This document shows, in pieces, positions 1 to 7,299 of a DNA stretch of 19,124 bases (position 1 is the first letter of the stretch; every line of letters begins with the position of its first letter). The notes below the pieces were generated by a model. It was not told where the DNA came from. It searched no databases and was given only the letters and a program-made list of their open reading frames with translations. Where the stretch lies: the NCBI GenBank assembly GCA_026786065.1, contig JAJAYS010000187.1, forward strand, positions 1 through 19,124, in the 5' to 3' direction. The position numbers and the translations under genes are program-made. The DNA comes from Polaromonas sp. (lineage in GTDB: Bacteria > Pseudomonadota > Gammaproteobacteria > Burkholderiales > Burkholderiaceae_C).

Positions 1-1
1 G

Positions 2-832
2 GCCGGGCGCGCCTACAGCGAGGCGGTGTACGGCAACCACCCCTATGGTTTTGAAACCACCGCCGCCACCCTGGAGCGCATCAGCGTGGCCGACATGCAG
101 CGCACGCATGCCGCCGGCGTCGTCGCCTGCCGGGCCAGGGTCAGCATCGTCGGCGCGGTCAACCGGGCCCAGGCCGACGCGATGGTGACCCGGCTGCTCG
201 CCCGCCTGCCGCAAAAGCCCTGCGCGGACTTGCCGCCGCTGGCCGCCGTTGCCGAAGTTGCGCCGCTGACGCAGCCGCAAGACCGGCGCATCGCCTTCAA
301 TTCGGCCCAGGCCCAGGTGCTGATCGGCCAGCCCGGCTACAAACGCAACGACCCCGATCACTTCCCGCTGTTCGTCGGCAATTACATTTTGGGCGGCGGC
401 GGTTTCGTCTCGCGCCTGACCAGCGAGGTGCGCGAAAAGCGCGGGTTGACGTACGGCGTGTCCAGCTATTTCTCGCCGGGTCTGCATGCTGGCAGCTTCA
501 CGCTGAGTCTGGCGACCCGGCCCGACCAAGCCGCGCAGGCGCTGGAGGTGTCGCGCAAGGTGCTGGCCGATTTTGTGGCCAGCGGGCCGACCGGGACTGA
601 GCTGCAGGCCGCCAAGGACAACCTGATTGGCGGCTTTGCGCTGCGCCTGGACAGCAACCGCAAGCTGCTCGACAACATCGCCTTCATCGCCTGGAGCGAC
701 CTGCCACTAACCTACCTCGACACCTGGACGCAAGCCGTCGAGCAGGTCACGCTGGCCGACATCAAGGCCGCGTTTGCGCGCAAGCTGCAACCCGAAAAAA
801 TGGTGACGGTCGTGCTGGGAGCCGCATCATGA
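2..832 (+). CDS. M16-family peptidase, C-terminal part (5' truncated by window edge)
   Basis: This is the last ~276 residues of an M16 (pitrilysin/PqqL-like, mitochondrial processing peptidase-related) protein; the reading frame is open from base 2, so the gene starts outside the window. Visible are the YGNHPYG segment typical of the first half and, later, a glycine run followed by SRL-x-EVREKRGLTYGVSSY. That matches the conserved Arg/Tyr pair of the second M16 domain, which contacts the substrate C-terminus. The zinc motif HxxEH is not in the visible part. In betaproteobacteria such genes often come in pairs, one catalytic and one non-catalytic, just upstream of rsmD; which one this is cannot be decided here. 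The protein is probably periplasmic, but that is inferred from the family. The stop overlaps the rsmD start by 4 bp (ATGA), indicating translational coupling. Confidence 0.85.
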   Translation, partial: AGRAYSEAVYGNHPYGFETTAATLERISVADMQRTHAAGVVACRARVSIVGAVNRAQADAMVTRLLARLPQKPCADLPPLAAVAEVAPLTQPQDRRIAFNSAQAQVLIGQPGYKRNDPDHFPLFVGNYILGGGGFVSRLTSEVREKRGLTYGVSSYFSPGLHAGSFTLSLATRPDQAAQALEVSRKVLADFVASGPTGTELQAAKDNLIGGFALRLDSNRKLLDNIAFIAWSDLPLTYLDTWTQAVEQVTLADIKAAFARKLQPEKMVTVVLGAAS

Positions 833-1527
833 TGAGAATGCTGCCTGCCAAACCGGCCAGGCGCGATCGGCCCGATAAAGCCGCGGCCACCACTTCGGTA
901 GTGGCTGTGGCCAAGCCTGCGGCGAAAGCCGGAGCACGCTCCCCGGCGCTGCCAAAAGGCAAAAAGCACGGCAAGCTGCCGGGCGAAATCCGCATCATCG
1001 GCGGGCTGTACAAGCGCACCAAGCTGCCGGTGCTGGAGAAGCCGGGGCTGCGCCCGACCCCCGACCGCGTCCGCGAGACCCTGTTCAACTGGCTCGGCCA
1101 GGATTTAAGCGGCTGGCACTGCGCCGACGTCTTTGCCGGCACCGGCGCGCTTGGTTTCGAAGCTGCCTCGCGCGGTGCCGCAGAAGTGTTGATGGTCGAA
1201 CAGGAGGCCGGCCTGGTCTTGCAACTGAAAGCCTTCAAAGACAAGCTCAAGGCCGATGCGGTGCGCGTCGAGCGCGGCGACGGCTTGAGCGCGCTCCGCC
1301 GGCTGAACCCGGGCAGCATGCAGCTGGTGCTGCTTGACCCGCCTTTCGAGTCCGATCTGTACCTGAGCGCCTTGCAGGCGGCAGCGCTGGCGCTAGCGGG
1401 CTCCGGGCTGATCTACCTCGAAGCACCGCGTGCCTGGTCGGCCGACGAGCTGCAGGCGCTCGGCTTGCAGTTACACCGCAGCGGCAAGGCCGGGGCGGTG
1501 CATTTTCATCTGCTGACGCGCGGCTGA
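829..1527 (+). CDS. rsmD: 16S rRNA (guanine966-N2)-methyltransferase RsmD
   Basis: RsmD methylates N2 of G966 of 16S rRNA in the assembled 30S subunit using S-adenosylmethionine. The SAM-binding motif DVFAGTGALGFEAASRG lies at residues 100-116 and the catalytic LLDPPF motif at 168-173; the family entry motif GEIRIIGG is at 52-59. The protein is 232 aa against about 200 for the E. coli enzyme. The excess is an N-terminal stretch of roughly 50 residues rich in Ala, Lys, Pro and Arg with no recognised domain. The start at 829 overlaps the upstream peptidase stop, which supports it, and no later in-frame ATG lies between the low-complexity stretch and the conserved core. It is followed by coaD, the usual neighbour in proteobacteria. 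Confidence 0.93.
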   Translation: MMRMLPAKPARRDRPDKAAATTSVVAVAKPAAKAGARSPALPKGKKHGKLPGEIRIIGGLYKRTKLPVLEKPGLRPTPDRVRETLFNWLGQDLSGWHCADVFAGTGALGFEAASRGAAEVLMVEQEAGLVLQLKAFKDKLKADAVRVERGDGLSALRRLNPGSMQLVLLDPPFESDLYLSALQAAALALAGSGLIYLEAPRAWSADELQALGLQLHRSGKAGAVHFHLLTRG

Positions 1528-1629
1528 AGCCGGTCTGGATTGCGCGGCCGCAGTGCCGGCGGTTCCGACGGTGCTCGATTGCCAGACGCGGCGACCGCCT
1601 CGAAAACTTTGCAAAGGCATAATCAGGTC

Positions 1630-2148
1630 ATGGCCGACCGCCCCGTTACGCCTTCCCGAATCGCCGTGTATTCCGGCACCTTCGACCCGTTTACCCGGGG
1701 CCACGAAGACCTGGTGCGGCGCGCCGCCGGCCTGTTCGACCGGCTTGTCATTGCGGTCGCCATGGCCCACCATAAAAAGACGCTGTTCACGCTCGACAAC
1801 CGTGTCGGGCAGGTGCGCCAGGCCTGCGCTAGGCTGCCCAACATCGAAGTGCTGTCCTTCGACGGCCTCATCATGGATTTTTGCCGCGCACACAACGCAA
1901 GTCTGGTGGTGCGCGGCATTCGCAACCTGACCGATTTCGACTATGAGTCGCAGATGGCTGCAATGAACCGCAAGCTGCAGCCCGGGATAGAGACCGTTTT
2001 CATGCTGCCCGATGCGAACGTGCAATGCATCAGCAGCACGTTGGTGCGCGAGATCAGCAAGCTCGGTGGCGATGTGGCGCAGATGGTCAACCCCCAAATT
2101 GCCACCGCACTCAAAGCCGCCCATGCTGCGGCAGGCAAGGGCGGTTAG
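1630..2148 (+). CDS. coaD: Phosphopantetheine adenylyltransferase (PPAT)
   Basis: CoaD transfers AMP from ATP to 4'-phosphopantetheine, the penultimate step of coenzyme A synthesis, in the cytoplasm. The nucleotidyltransferase signature GTFDPFTRGH is at residues 16-25 (TxGH motif). The substrate-binding segment RGIRNLTDFDYE and the second nucleotide motif ISSTLVREI follow. I chose the ATG at 1630, giving 172 aa, close to the usual ~160-170. The frame stays open upstream to a TTG at 1540, but those 30 residues look non-conserved and the resulting protein would be over-long. The ribosome binding site is weak (an AAAGG about 15 bases upstream). The gap to rsmD is about 100 bp; the gap to the ferredoxin gene is 3 bp, so those two are surely co-transcribed. 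Confidence 0.95.
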   Translation: MADRPVTPSRIAVYSGTFDPFTRGHEDLVRRAAGLFDRLVIAVAMAHHKKTLFTLDNRVGQVRQACARLPNIEVLSFDGLIMDFCRAHNASLVVRGIRNLTDFDYESQMAAMNRKLQPGIETVFMLPDANVQCISSTLVREISKLGGDVAQMVNPQIATALKAAHAAAGKGG

Positions 2149-2430
<282 letters not shown>

Positions 2431-2700
2431 AGCTTGATTGTGAAGCAGCCGGGCTGAGCTCGCACCGTTCGGGCTAAGCCCCTCATTTTGGTTGCGCCTA
2501 CCCATCGTTCGGACTGAAGTATCGAATTGGGCAAACACAGTTGGCCCTGAAAAATCGGCTGACTTCATGCATAAATCGGCCGATATGCCAAGCAAAACGG
2601 GCGTAAGCAGCTACTGAATGTATAGCGACATAAAGTGGCTCAGGCGAGTGCCGCAGCGCCGCTGGGCGCATCCAGCCCGGGCTTGAAGCGCGATTGGGCT
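2431..2700. other. Convergent intergenic spacer with two degenerate repeat units
   Basis: This is the 270-bp gap between the convergent ferredoxin and pth genes. No convincing gene is seen. It holds two related short segments, CCGTTCGGGCTAAGCC near 2465-2480 and TCGTTCGGACTGAAGTATCG near 2504-2523. Both resemble degraded copies of the GTTCGGGCTGAGC-type dispersed repeat common in Burkholderiales intergenic DNA (recalled, not searched). A shorter GGGCTGAGCTCG lies at 2451-2462. I see no clean rho-independent terminator for either gene. Confidence 0.4.
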
Positions 2701-3315
2701 TCAGTCTTCCACATCCATTTTCCGAGGTGGTTTTACCCTTGGCGGCTGACTGGTGTGAATCGTCATCGTGGCTTTTTCGATGTGGCCACTCAGCAGGTCG
2801 GGTATCGCTTTAAGGCAGCGATCAATGCAGTCGTCGATAGCGCTGCGATGCTCGGGCGAGGGTTTTTTCAGCACCCAGTTGATGACCTCGGCTTTGACGC
2901 CGGGGTGGCCGATGCCCAGACGCAACCGCCAATAGTCGCCGGTGCCAAGCTGTGCATGAAGGTCGCGCAGACCGTTGTGGCCGGCATGGCTGCCGCCGAA
3001 CTTGAGCTTCACCTGACCGGGAACGATGTCAAGCTCGTCATGAGCGACCAGGATTTCCTCCGGCGCAATCTTGAAAAATCGCGCCAGTGCGCCGACCGAC
3101 TTTCCCGAAAGATTCATGAACGTCAGTGGCTTGAGCAGCCACACGCTGTGACCACCGATGCTGAGTCGTGCAACTTGTCCGAAGCAAGTTTTGTCGAGTG
3201 CCAGTGGCGCCTTGAGCTCACGGGACAGCGCATCGATCCACCAGAACCCGGCGTTGTGCCGGGTAGCCTCATATTCAGTGCCTGGGTTGCCCAGGCCGAC
3301 AAACAGCTTGATCAT
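2701..3315 (-). CDS. pth: Peptidyl-tRNA hydrolase
   Basis: Pth hydrolyses the ester bond of peptidyl-tRNAs that drop off the ribosome, recycling tRNA in the cytoplasm. All residues recognised as essential in the E. coli enzyme sit at the same positions: N10, H20 (GNPG...TRHNAGF), N68 (FMNLSG), D93 (AHDELD) and N114 (GHNGL). Length is 204 aa from the ATG at 3315, versus 194 in E. coli; the last ~12 residues are a Pro/Lys/Arg-rich tail. An upstream in-frame TTG at 3378 would add 21 non-conserved residues and was rejected. No good Shine-Dalgarno sequence precedes the ATG. It lies downstream of rplY, a widespread pairing, but a terminator-like hairpin separates the two. Confidence 0.95.
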   Translation of the reverse strand: MIKLFVGLGNPGTEYEATRHNAGFWWIDALSRELKAPLALDKTCFGQVARLSIGGHSVWLLKPLTFMNLSGKSVGALARFFKIAPEEILVAHDELDIVPGQVKLKFGGSHAGHNGLRDLHAQLGTGDYWRLRLGIGHPGVKAEVINWVLKKPSPEHRSAIDDCIDRCLKAIPDLLSGHIEKATMTIHTSQPPRVKPPRKMDVED

Positions 3316-3429
3316 CTGGAATTTGGTGGAACAGAGGGGCAGCAAGCCGCATGGCTGAGTGATGCCAGAAATTATCAACGCATCGCGGCGAGCGGCACCA
3401 GAAAACTGGCGTTCGCAAACCGTCGGCCC

Positions 3430-3477
3430 AAAAAAAACGGCCCCTGATCCTGTTTGGGAGCAAGAGCCGGAGGGCCT
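3430..3477 (-). terminator. Rho-independent terminator after rplY
   Basis: Read on the minus strand, a GGCCCT arm (3471-3476 region) pairs with AGGGGCC (3439-3445 region), with one bulged G and a loop of about 25 bases. It is immediately followed by an eight-T run (bases 3430-3437). It sits between the rplY stop at 3504 and the pth start at 3315, so it would reduce read-through into pth. The long loop makes the stem weaker than ideal. Confidence 0.55.
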
Positions 3478-3503
3478 TCTCAGGCACTAAAAAACGCTTT
3501 GAA

Positions 3504-4232
3504 TTATTTCTTGGCGGCCGGCTTGGCTGGCGTCTTGGCAGCAGGCGCACCGGCGGCTGCTTTGGCCGCTGGTTTTGCACCGGCCTTGGCGCCCGACTTG
3601 GCACCGCCCTTGGCCTCTTTTCCGTCGGCAGCAGGCGCGTCGGCGCCTTCAGCCGCAGCCGGATCGACCTCTTCGACAATTGCCGACACCGACACCAGAA
3701 CCGGGTTGTCTTGGCCCTTGGCGACAAACTTCACGCGTTTTGGCAGCTTGATGTCTTTCAGGTGCAGCGGCGCGCCTTTTTTCAGCCCGCTCAGGTCAAC
3801 GTTGATGAATTCGGGGACGTCGGCCGGGAAGCACGACACCGTCAAATCGGTCATCACGTGGTTGACCAGGCAGTTCTCGGTCTTGACTGCCGGGGACTCT
3901 TCCTCGCCGCTGTAATGCAGCGGTACTTTCATCGTCAGGCGGGTGCGCGCCTCGACGCGCTGAAAATCGATGTGCAAAACCTGCTGCTTGTACGGATGCA
4001 TCTGCAAATCGCGCAGCAGCACTTTTTGCTCTTTCCCGGCCAGTTCCATCTCGAGAATGGACGCATGGAAGGCTTCCTTCTTGATGGCATGCCACAGCGC
4101 GTTATGGTCAAGCTCGATCAGGATCGGTTCACCGGTGCCACCGTAAACAATACCGGGCGTACGGCCCGAAACGCGGAGACGGCGGCTCGCACCCGTGCCC
4201 TGCTTGGCGCGCTCAAAAGCGACGAATTTCAT
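3504..4232 (-). CDS. rplY: 50S ribosomal protein L25, long Ctc/TL5 form
   Basis: L25 binds 5S rRNA in the large ribosomal subunit. The N-terminal ~95 residues form the 5S-binding L25 domain, with RGTGASRRLR-like and PGIVYGG segments followed by the LLRDLQMHP-x-K-x-VLHIDFQ signature. The second, TL5/Ctc-type beta domain runs to about residue 190 (VPLHYSGEEESPAVK, LPKRVKFV). The remaining ~50 residues are a low-complexity Ala/Lys/Pro/Gly tail, which makes the protein 242 aa, longer than the two-domain form alone. The start is set by a clear AAGGA (4241-4245), eight bases before the ATG. It lies 102 bp downstream of prs on the same strand, the usual betaproteobacterial order. Confidence 0.95.
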   Translation of the reverse strand: MKFVAFERAKQGTGASRRLRVSGRTPGIVYGGTGEPILIELDHNALWHAIKKEAFHASILEMELAGKEQKVLLRDLQMHPYKQQVLHIDFQRVEARTRLTMKVPLHYSGEEESPAVKTENCLVNHVMTDLTVSCFPADVPEFINVDLSGLKKGAPLHLKDIKLPKRVKFVAKGQDNPVLVSVSAIVEEVDPAAAEGADAPAADGKEAKGGAKSGAKAGAKPAAKAAAGAPAAKTPAKPAAKK

Positions 4233-4283
4233 GGTATTTCTCCTTGAGGGGCGGACCGCGACCAGTTCGCCCGGACTTCAAAA

Positions 4284-4311
4284 GACTGCTGAACCGATCT
4301 GTTCAGCAGCC
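4284..4311 (-). terminator. Hairpin between prs and rplY, probable terminator
   Basis: A perfect 9-bp inverted repeat, CTGCTGAAC (4286-4294) and GTTCAGCAG (4301-4309), with a six-base loop. On the minus strand it is followed directly by TCTTTTG. It lies just after the prs stop codon (4335), so it probably terminates or attenuates prs transcripts. The U-run is short, so partial read-through into rplY is likely. Confidence 0.55.
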
Positions 4312-4334
4312 GCTTTTGCTTCAGTGCAAGATCT

Positions 4335-5309
4335 TTAAAACAAGTTGTCCTGCTCCGAAAACAAACTCATGACCGACTCGCCGTTGGCAATGCGCTGAAT
4401 GGTTTCGGCAATCAGCGGTGCGACGGAAAGCTGGCGTATTTTTTTGCAACTCTGGGCAGACGAACTCATCGGAATGGTGTTGGTGATCACCACCTCGTCG
4501 AGCGCCTTGCCCTCGGCGATGCGCTCAAGCGCCGGACCGGAGAACACGGCGTGGGTGCAATACGCATAGACTTTTTTGGCCCCGCGTTCCTTCAGTACCT
4601 CAGCCGCCTTCAGCAAGGTGCCGGCGGTGTCGATCATGTCGTCCATGACCACGCAGTTGCGACCGTCGATGTCGCCAATCACGTGCATCACCTCCGAGAC
4701 GTTGGCCTTGGGCCGACGTTTGTCGATGATGGCCATATCGCAGCCAAGCTGCTTGGCTAGAGCGCGTGCGCGGACCACGCCGCCGACATCGGGCGAGACG
4801 ACCATCAGGTCGGTGTAGTTCTTCAACCGAAGATCACCCAACAGCACCGGCGAGGCGTAGATGTTGTCAACCGGAATGTCGAAAAAACCCTGAATCTGGT
4901 CTGCATGCAGATCCATGGTGAGAACCCGCGACACCCCCACGGCCTGCAGCATGTTGGCGACAACCTTGGCTGTAATGGGTACGCGGGCCGAACGCGGTCG
5001 TCGGTCCTGGCGTGCATAGCCAAAATACGGGATGACGGCGGAAATGCGCTCTGCCGACGCGCGTTTGAGCGCATCGACCATGATCAGCAATTCCATCAGG
5101 TTGTCGTTGGTCGGTGCGCAAGTGGACTGAACCACGAAGACGTCGCGAGCCCGGACGTTTTGCTGGATTTCCACCGTGACTTCACCGTCGGAAAATCGCC
5201 CGACATGTGCCGCGCCAAGTGAAATGCCGAGATGCTCAGCGATCTGGATGGCCATGCTCGGGTTGGCATTGCCAGTGAAAACCATGAAGTCGGGATGGTG
5301 CGTTTGCAT
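4335..5309 (-). CDS. prs: Ribose-phosphate pyrophosphokinase (PRPP synthase)
   Basis: Prs converts ribose-5-phosphate and ATP to PRPP, the precursor of purines, pyrimidines, NAD, histidine and tryptophan. The N-terminus MVFTGNANP, the catalytic-loop segment [10 protein letters not shown], the metal-binding [12 protein letters not shown] and the PRPP-binding loop [13 protein letters not shown] are all present and intact. Length is 324 aa from the ATG at 5309 against 315 in E. coli. The first residues ([16 protein letters not shown]) match the form I know from other Burkholderiales. An upstream in-frame start at 5342 adds 11 residues without support. The gene follows tRNA-Gln and ispE on the same strand, a well-known arrangement in this group. 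No strong ribosome binding site is visible. Confidence 0.96.
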   Translation of the reverse strand: MQTHHPDFMVFTGNANPSMAIQIAEHLGISLGAAHVGRFSDGEVTVEIQQNVRARDVFVVQSTCAPTNDNLMELLIMVDALKRASAERISAVIPYFGYARQDRRPRSARVPITAKVVANMLQAVGVSRVLTMDLHADQIQGFFDIPVDNIYASPVLLGDLRLKNYTDLMVVSPDVGGVVRARALAKQLGCDMAIIDKRRPKANVSEVMHVIGDIDGRNCVVMDDMIDTAGTLLKAAEVLKERGAKKVYAYCTHAVFSGPALERIAEGKALDEVVITNTIPMSSSAQSCKKIRQLSVAPLIAETIQRIANGESVMSLFSEQDNLF

Positions 5310-5583
5310 AGAAGACCCAGCAGAAACGTGAACTCGATGCAAGCGTAATGTGGCGGGGTCGGAATTGGAAATGCCGGAGAATTGCCGCCGGTTGGGTGCC
5401 CGACTGCACTGCCAAACTCACCGGAAACGATTGGCAAAAAACCGTAGCTGTCCCAAAAAACCGGCGCTTAGAGACCCTTCTGCAGATCGATGGGTTGCTG
5501 GTGCCGCCCGGTGCTCATGCAGAAAAGACAAGAACGTGCATATGTCTAACCATACGCAGATACATGCAGCTTCAAGAAAAATT
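5310..5583. other. Spacer between tRNA-Gln and prs
   Basis: These 274 bp upstream of prs have no coding potential I would accept. I looked for a sigma70 promoter reading toward prs and for an additional tRNA and found nothing I can defend. prs may be read from its own weak promoter here or from ispE/tRNA-Gln transcripts. Confidence 0.4.
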
Positions 5584-5660
5584 TGGCAGGGGTGGAAGGA
5601 GTCGAACCTGCGAATGCCGGAATCAAAATCCGGTGCCTTAACCAACTTGGCGACACCCCT
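5584..5660 (-). tRNA. tRNA-Gln (anticodon TTG)
   Basis: This is a 77-nt cloverleaf on the minus strand with an encoded CCA end. The acceptor stem AGGGGTG/CACCCCT pairs fully. The D arm is GCC...GGC, the anticodon stem CCGGA/TCCGG encloses loop TTTTGAT with anticodon TTG, and the T arm carries TTCGACT. U8-C9 in place of the usual U8-A9 is normal for bacterial tRNA-Gln. Position between ispE and prs is conserved in betaproteobacteria. Confidence 0.97.
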
Positions 5661-5776
5661 ACAGGGAAAGTTGCGCTTGCTGCGCGGTGAAGTGATCCAC
5701 CTGCGCGGTGCTCAACGCAACCGACCCATAAAAACGTTCAATCAACCTTTCGCTTGCCAGCTGCGTCTTGCCGCTG

Positions 5777-6739
5777 TTACCAACCCGCAAGTGGATGCGA
5801 CTCGAGACTGCCGCAGATCCTAAGCGCACAACCGGGTGGCGCAACTCGCAATATTTTATCGGACGGTAGCGGTGCGAAAACAGCACTTCCGGAACCGGTC
5901 ATTCGCCCTTCGAGCTGTTGCGCAGACAACCATGCAAGCGCTTGGTCAATCTGCGGGCACAGCTTCTGTGCGACCGGCTGCAGATCGTTTCGGCCAAATT
6001 TCCAGATTGAATTTACACCTGGAAAATCGCCGTCTCCGTCGTTTTCAGAAAAGCCTCGCATTGTAGCAGCCGGAGCATCGCGCTTCAGGTCAGACGAGCT
6101 GAAAATTTCCGCAGTCGAAACTCCCGAGATTGGTTTGAGCACCACAAAACGAGCGGACGGCAGGCGCATTCGCTCGACGATGTCGCCGATCCCTTCGACC
6201 CAAGCCGGGCCGCCAGCCAGAAAGAACGGAACATCGGCGCCCAAGGAAAGCGCCAGCGCCTGCAGTTGTGCGGGAGGCAGACTCACTTGCCAGAGGCGCT
6301 GAAGCGCGAGCAGGCAGCTCGCCGCGTCGGAGGATCCGCCGCCCATCCCGGCTTGCGCAGGAATGCGTTTGCGCAGACCAATATGCACGCCCAGCGCGGT
6401 GCCGCTGGCCCTTTGCAGCGCTTTGGCAGCCCGCACGCTGAGGTCGTCGGCTGGCAGCAAAGCCTCCACGGACGCGGCGTCCGCCGCAGGCTCGTGCAGG
6501 TCCTCGCGGGAGATGCCGCCGTCGGTGCGCAGTTCAAAATTCAGCGTGTCGTACCAGTCGATCAGGACGAAGACCGATTGAAGCAGGTGATAACCATCCG
6601 GGCGACGGCCGGTAATGTGTAAAAAAGCATTCAGCTTTGCGGGAGCAGCAACGTCGTACAGGGCGGAAAGTGGGCCGACGCGGCCGGAACGGGCAGGCGG
6701 ATTCGCATACGGCTGAAGCAGGGTGGCGGGGGCGGTCAT
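5777..6739 (-). CDS. ispE: 4-diphosphocytidyl-2-C-methyl-D-erythritol kinase
   Basis: IspE phosphorylates the 2-OH of CDP-methylerythritol with ATP, the fourth step of the non-mevalonate (MEP) isoprenoid pathway. It is a GHMP-superfamily kinase: PAKLNAFLHITGRRPDGYH at residues 33-51, the ATP-binding glycine loop PAQAGMGGGSSDAA at 127-140, the GADVPFF catalytic aspartate segment, and the C-terminal GSGSA motif. The protein is 320 aa, somewhat long. The first ~27 residues before LYDV are extra, but no alternative start codon was found closer to the core. The ATG lies 11 bp after the lolB stop, so lolB-ispE form an operon, with tRNA-Gln 116 bp downstream. Confidence 0.95.
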   Translation of the reverse strand: MTAPATLLQPYANPPARSGRVGPLSALYDVAAPAKLNAFLHITGRRPDGYHLLQSVFVLIDWYDTLNFELRTDGGISREDLHEPAADAASVEALLPADDLSVRAAKALQRASGTALGVHIGLRKRIPAQAGMGGGSSDAASCLLALQRLWQVSLPPAQLQALALSLGADVPFFLAGGPAWVEGIGDIVERMRLPSARFVVLKPISGVSTAEIFSSSDLKRDAPAATMRGFSENDGDGDFPGVNSIWKFGRNDLQPVAQKLCPQIDQALAWLSAQQLEGRMTGSGSAVFAPLPSDKILRVAPPGCALRICGSLESHPLAGW

Positions 6740-6750
6740 GGCCGGGGGTG

Positions 6751-7299
6751 CTAGCGTTCCATCAGGACGCGCAATTCGGCCTGTGGTGCAGGTCGCAGGC
6801 GTTGGGCGACGATTCTGCCTTCTGCATGACGCGACAGGTCGGCCGTCCAGCCGCCGAGGCTGGCGGGACGGCCCTGCAACCAGGAAAAAAGTGCTTCAAG
6901 GGGAATCGCCGACCCAGTCGCTTCGCGCGTGAGTTCATCGACCGATCCGAAATACCTTACATTCCCGTTGCCTGAATCGAGTTCAGCGTGGCCCGGCGAC
7001 CATGACAGGATGCCCACGACCGTACCGAGCGGGCTGAGCAGCGTCAGATCGCCGCGCGATGCTTGGCCCCGGAGCGCAAATCCCCCCGAAAAAGATTGCG
7101 GCGGCTCGTCTTGGACTTTCAGGCTGATACGCCCGGTCCATGCCTCGGTTTGCAAGTCATTTAGCTCTTTGAGCGCCGGAATACGGGCGCAAGCAGCTAC
7201 AAATATTGTAGCGACTGCGACGCCGGCAAAGCGCAGCCGGCGGCGTCGTAGCAGGTCCGGCGGCGCCGCCGATGCGGGGTGAACGTCAGAGCGACACAC
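6751..7299 (-). CDS. lolB: Outer-membrane lipoprotein insertion protein LolB
   Basis: LolB receives lipoproteins from the periplasmic carrier LolA and inserts them into the inner leaflet of the outer membrane. The N-terminus has an Arg-rich n-region, a hydrophobic stretch and the lipobox VAAC (lipidated Cys about residue 37). The mature part shows the family features WTGRISLKV and FSGGFALRG, then GDLTLLSPLGT and a C-terminal LEALFSWLQGRP segment. The GTG start at 7299 lies inside the end of the upstream TPR gene (14-bp overlap). It was chosen because it allows a complete signal peptide and there is no ATG before the hydrophobic core. Length of 182 aa is normal (E. coli LolB about 207). Next in line is ispE. 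Confidence 0.9.
   Translation of the reverse strand: MCRSDVHPASAAPPDLLRRRRLRFAGVAVATIFVAACARIPALKELNDLQTEAWTGRISLKVQDEPPQSFSGGFALRGQASRGDLTLLSPLGTVVGILSWSPGHAELDSGNGNVRYFGSVDELTREATGSAIPLEALFSWLQGRPASLGGWTADLSRHAEGRIVAQRLRPAPQAELRVLMER

Noticed and set aside
2635..3447. Plus-strand open frame across pth
   Set aside because: Antisense to pth, whose catalytic residues are all present; no ribosome binding site or recognisable protein.
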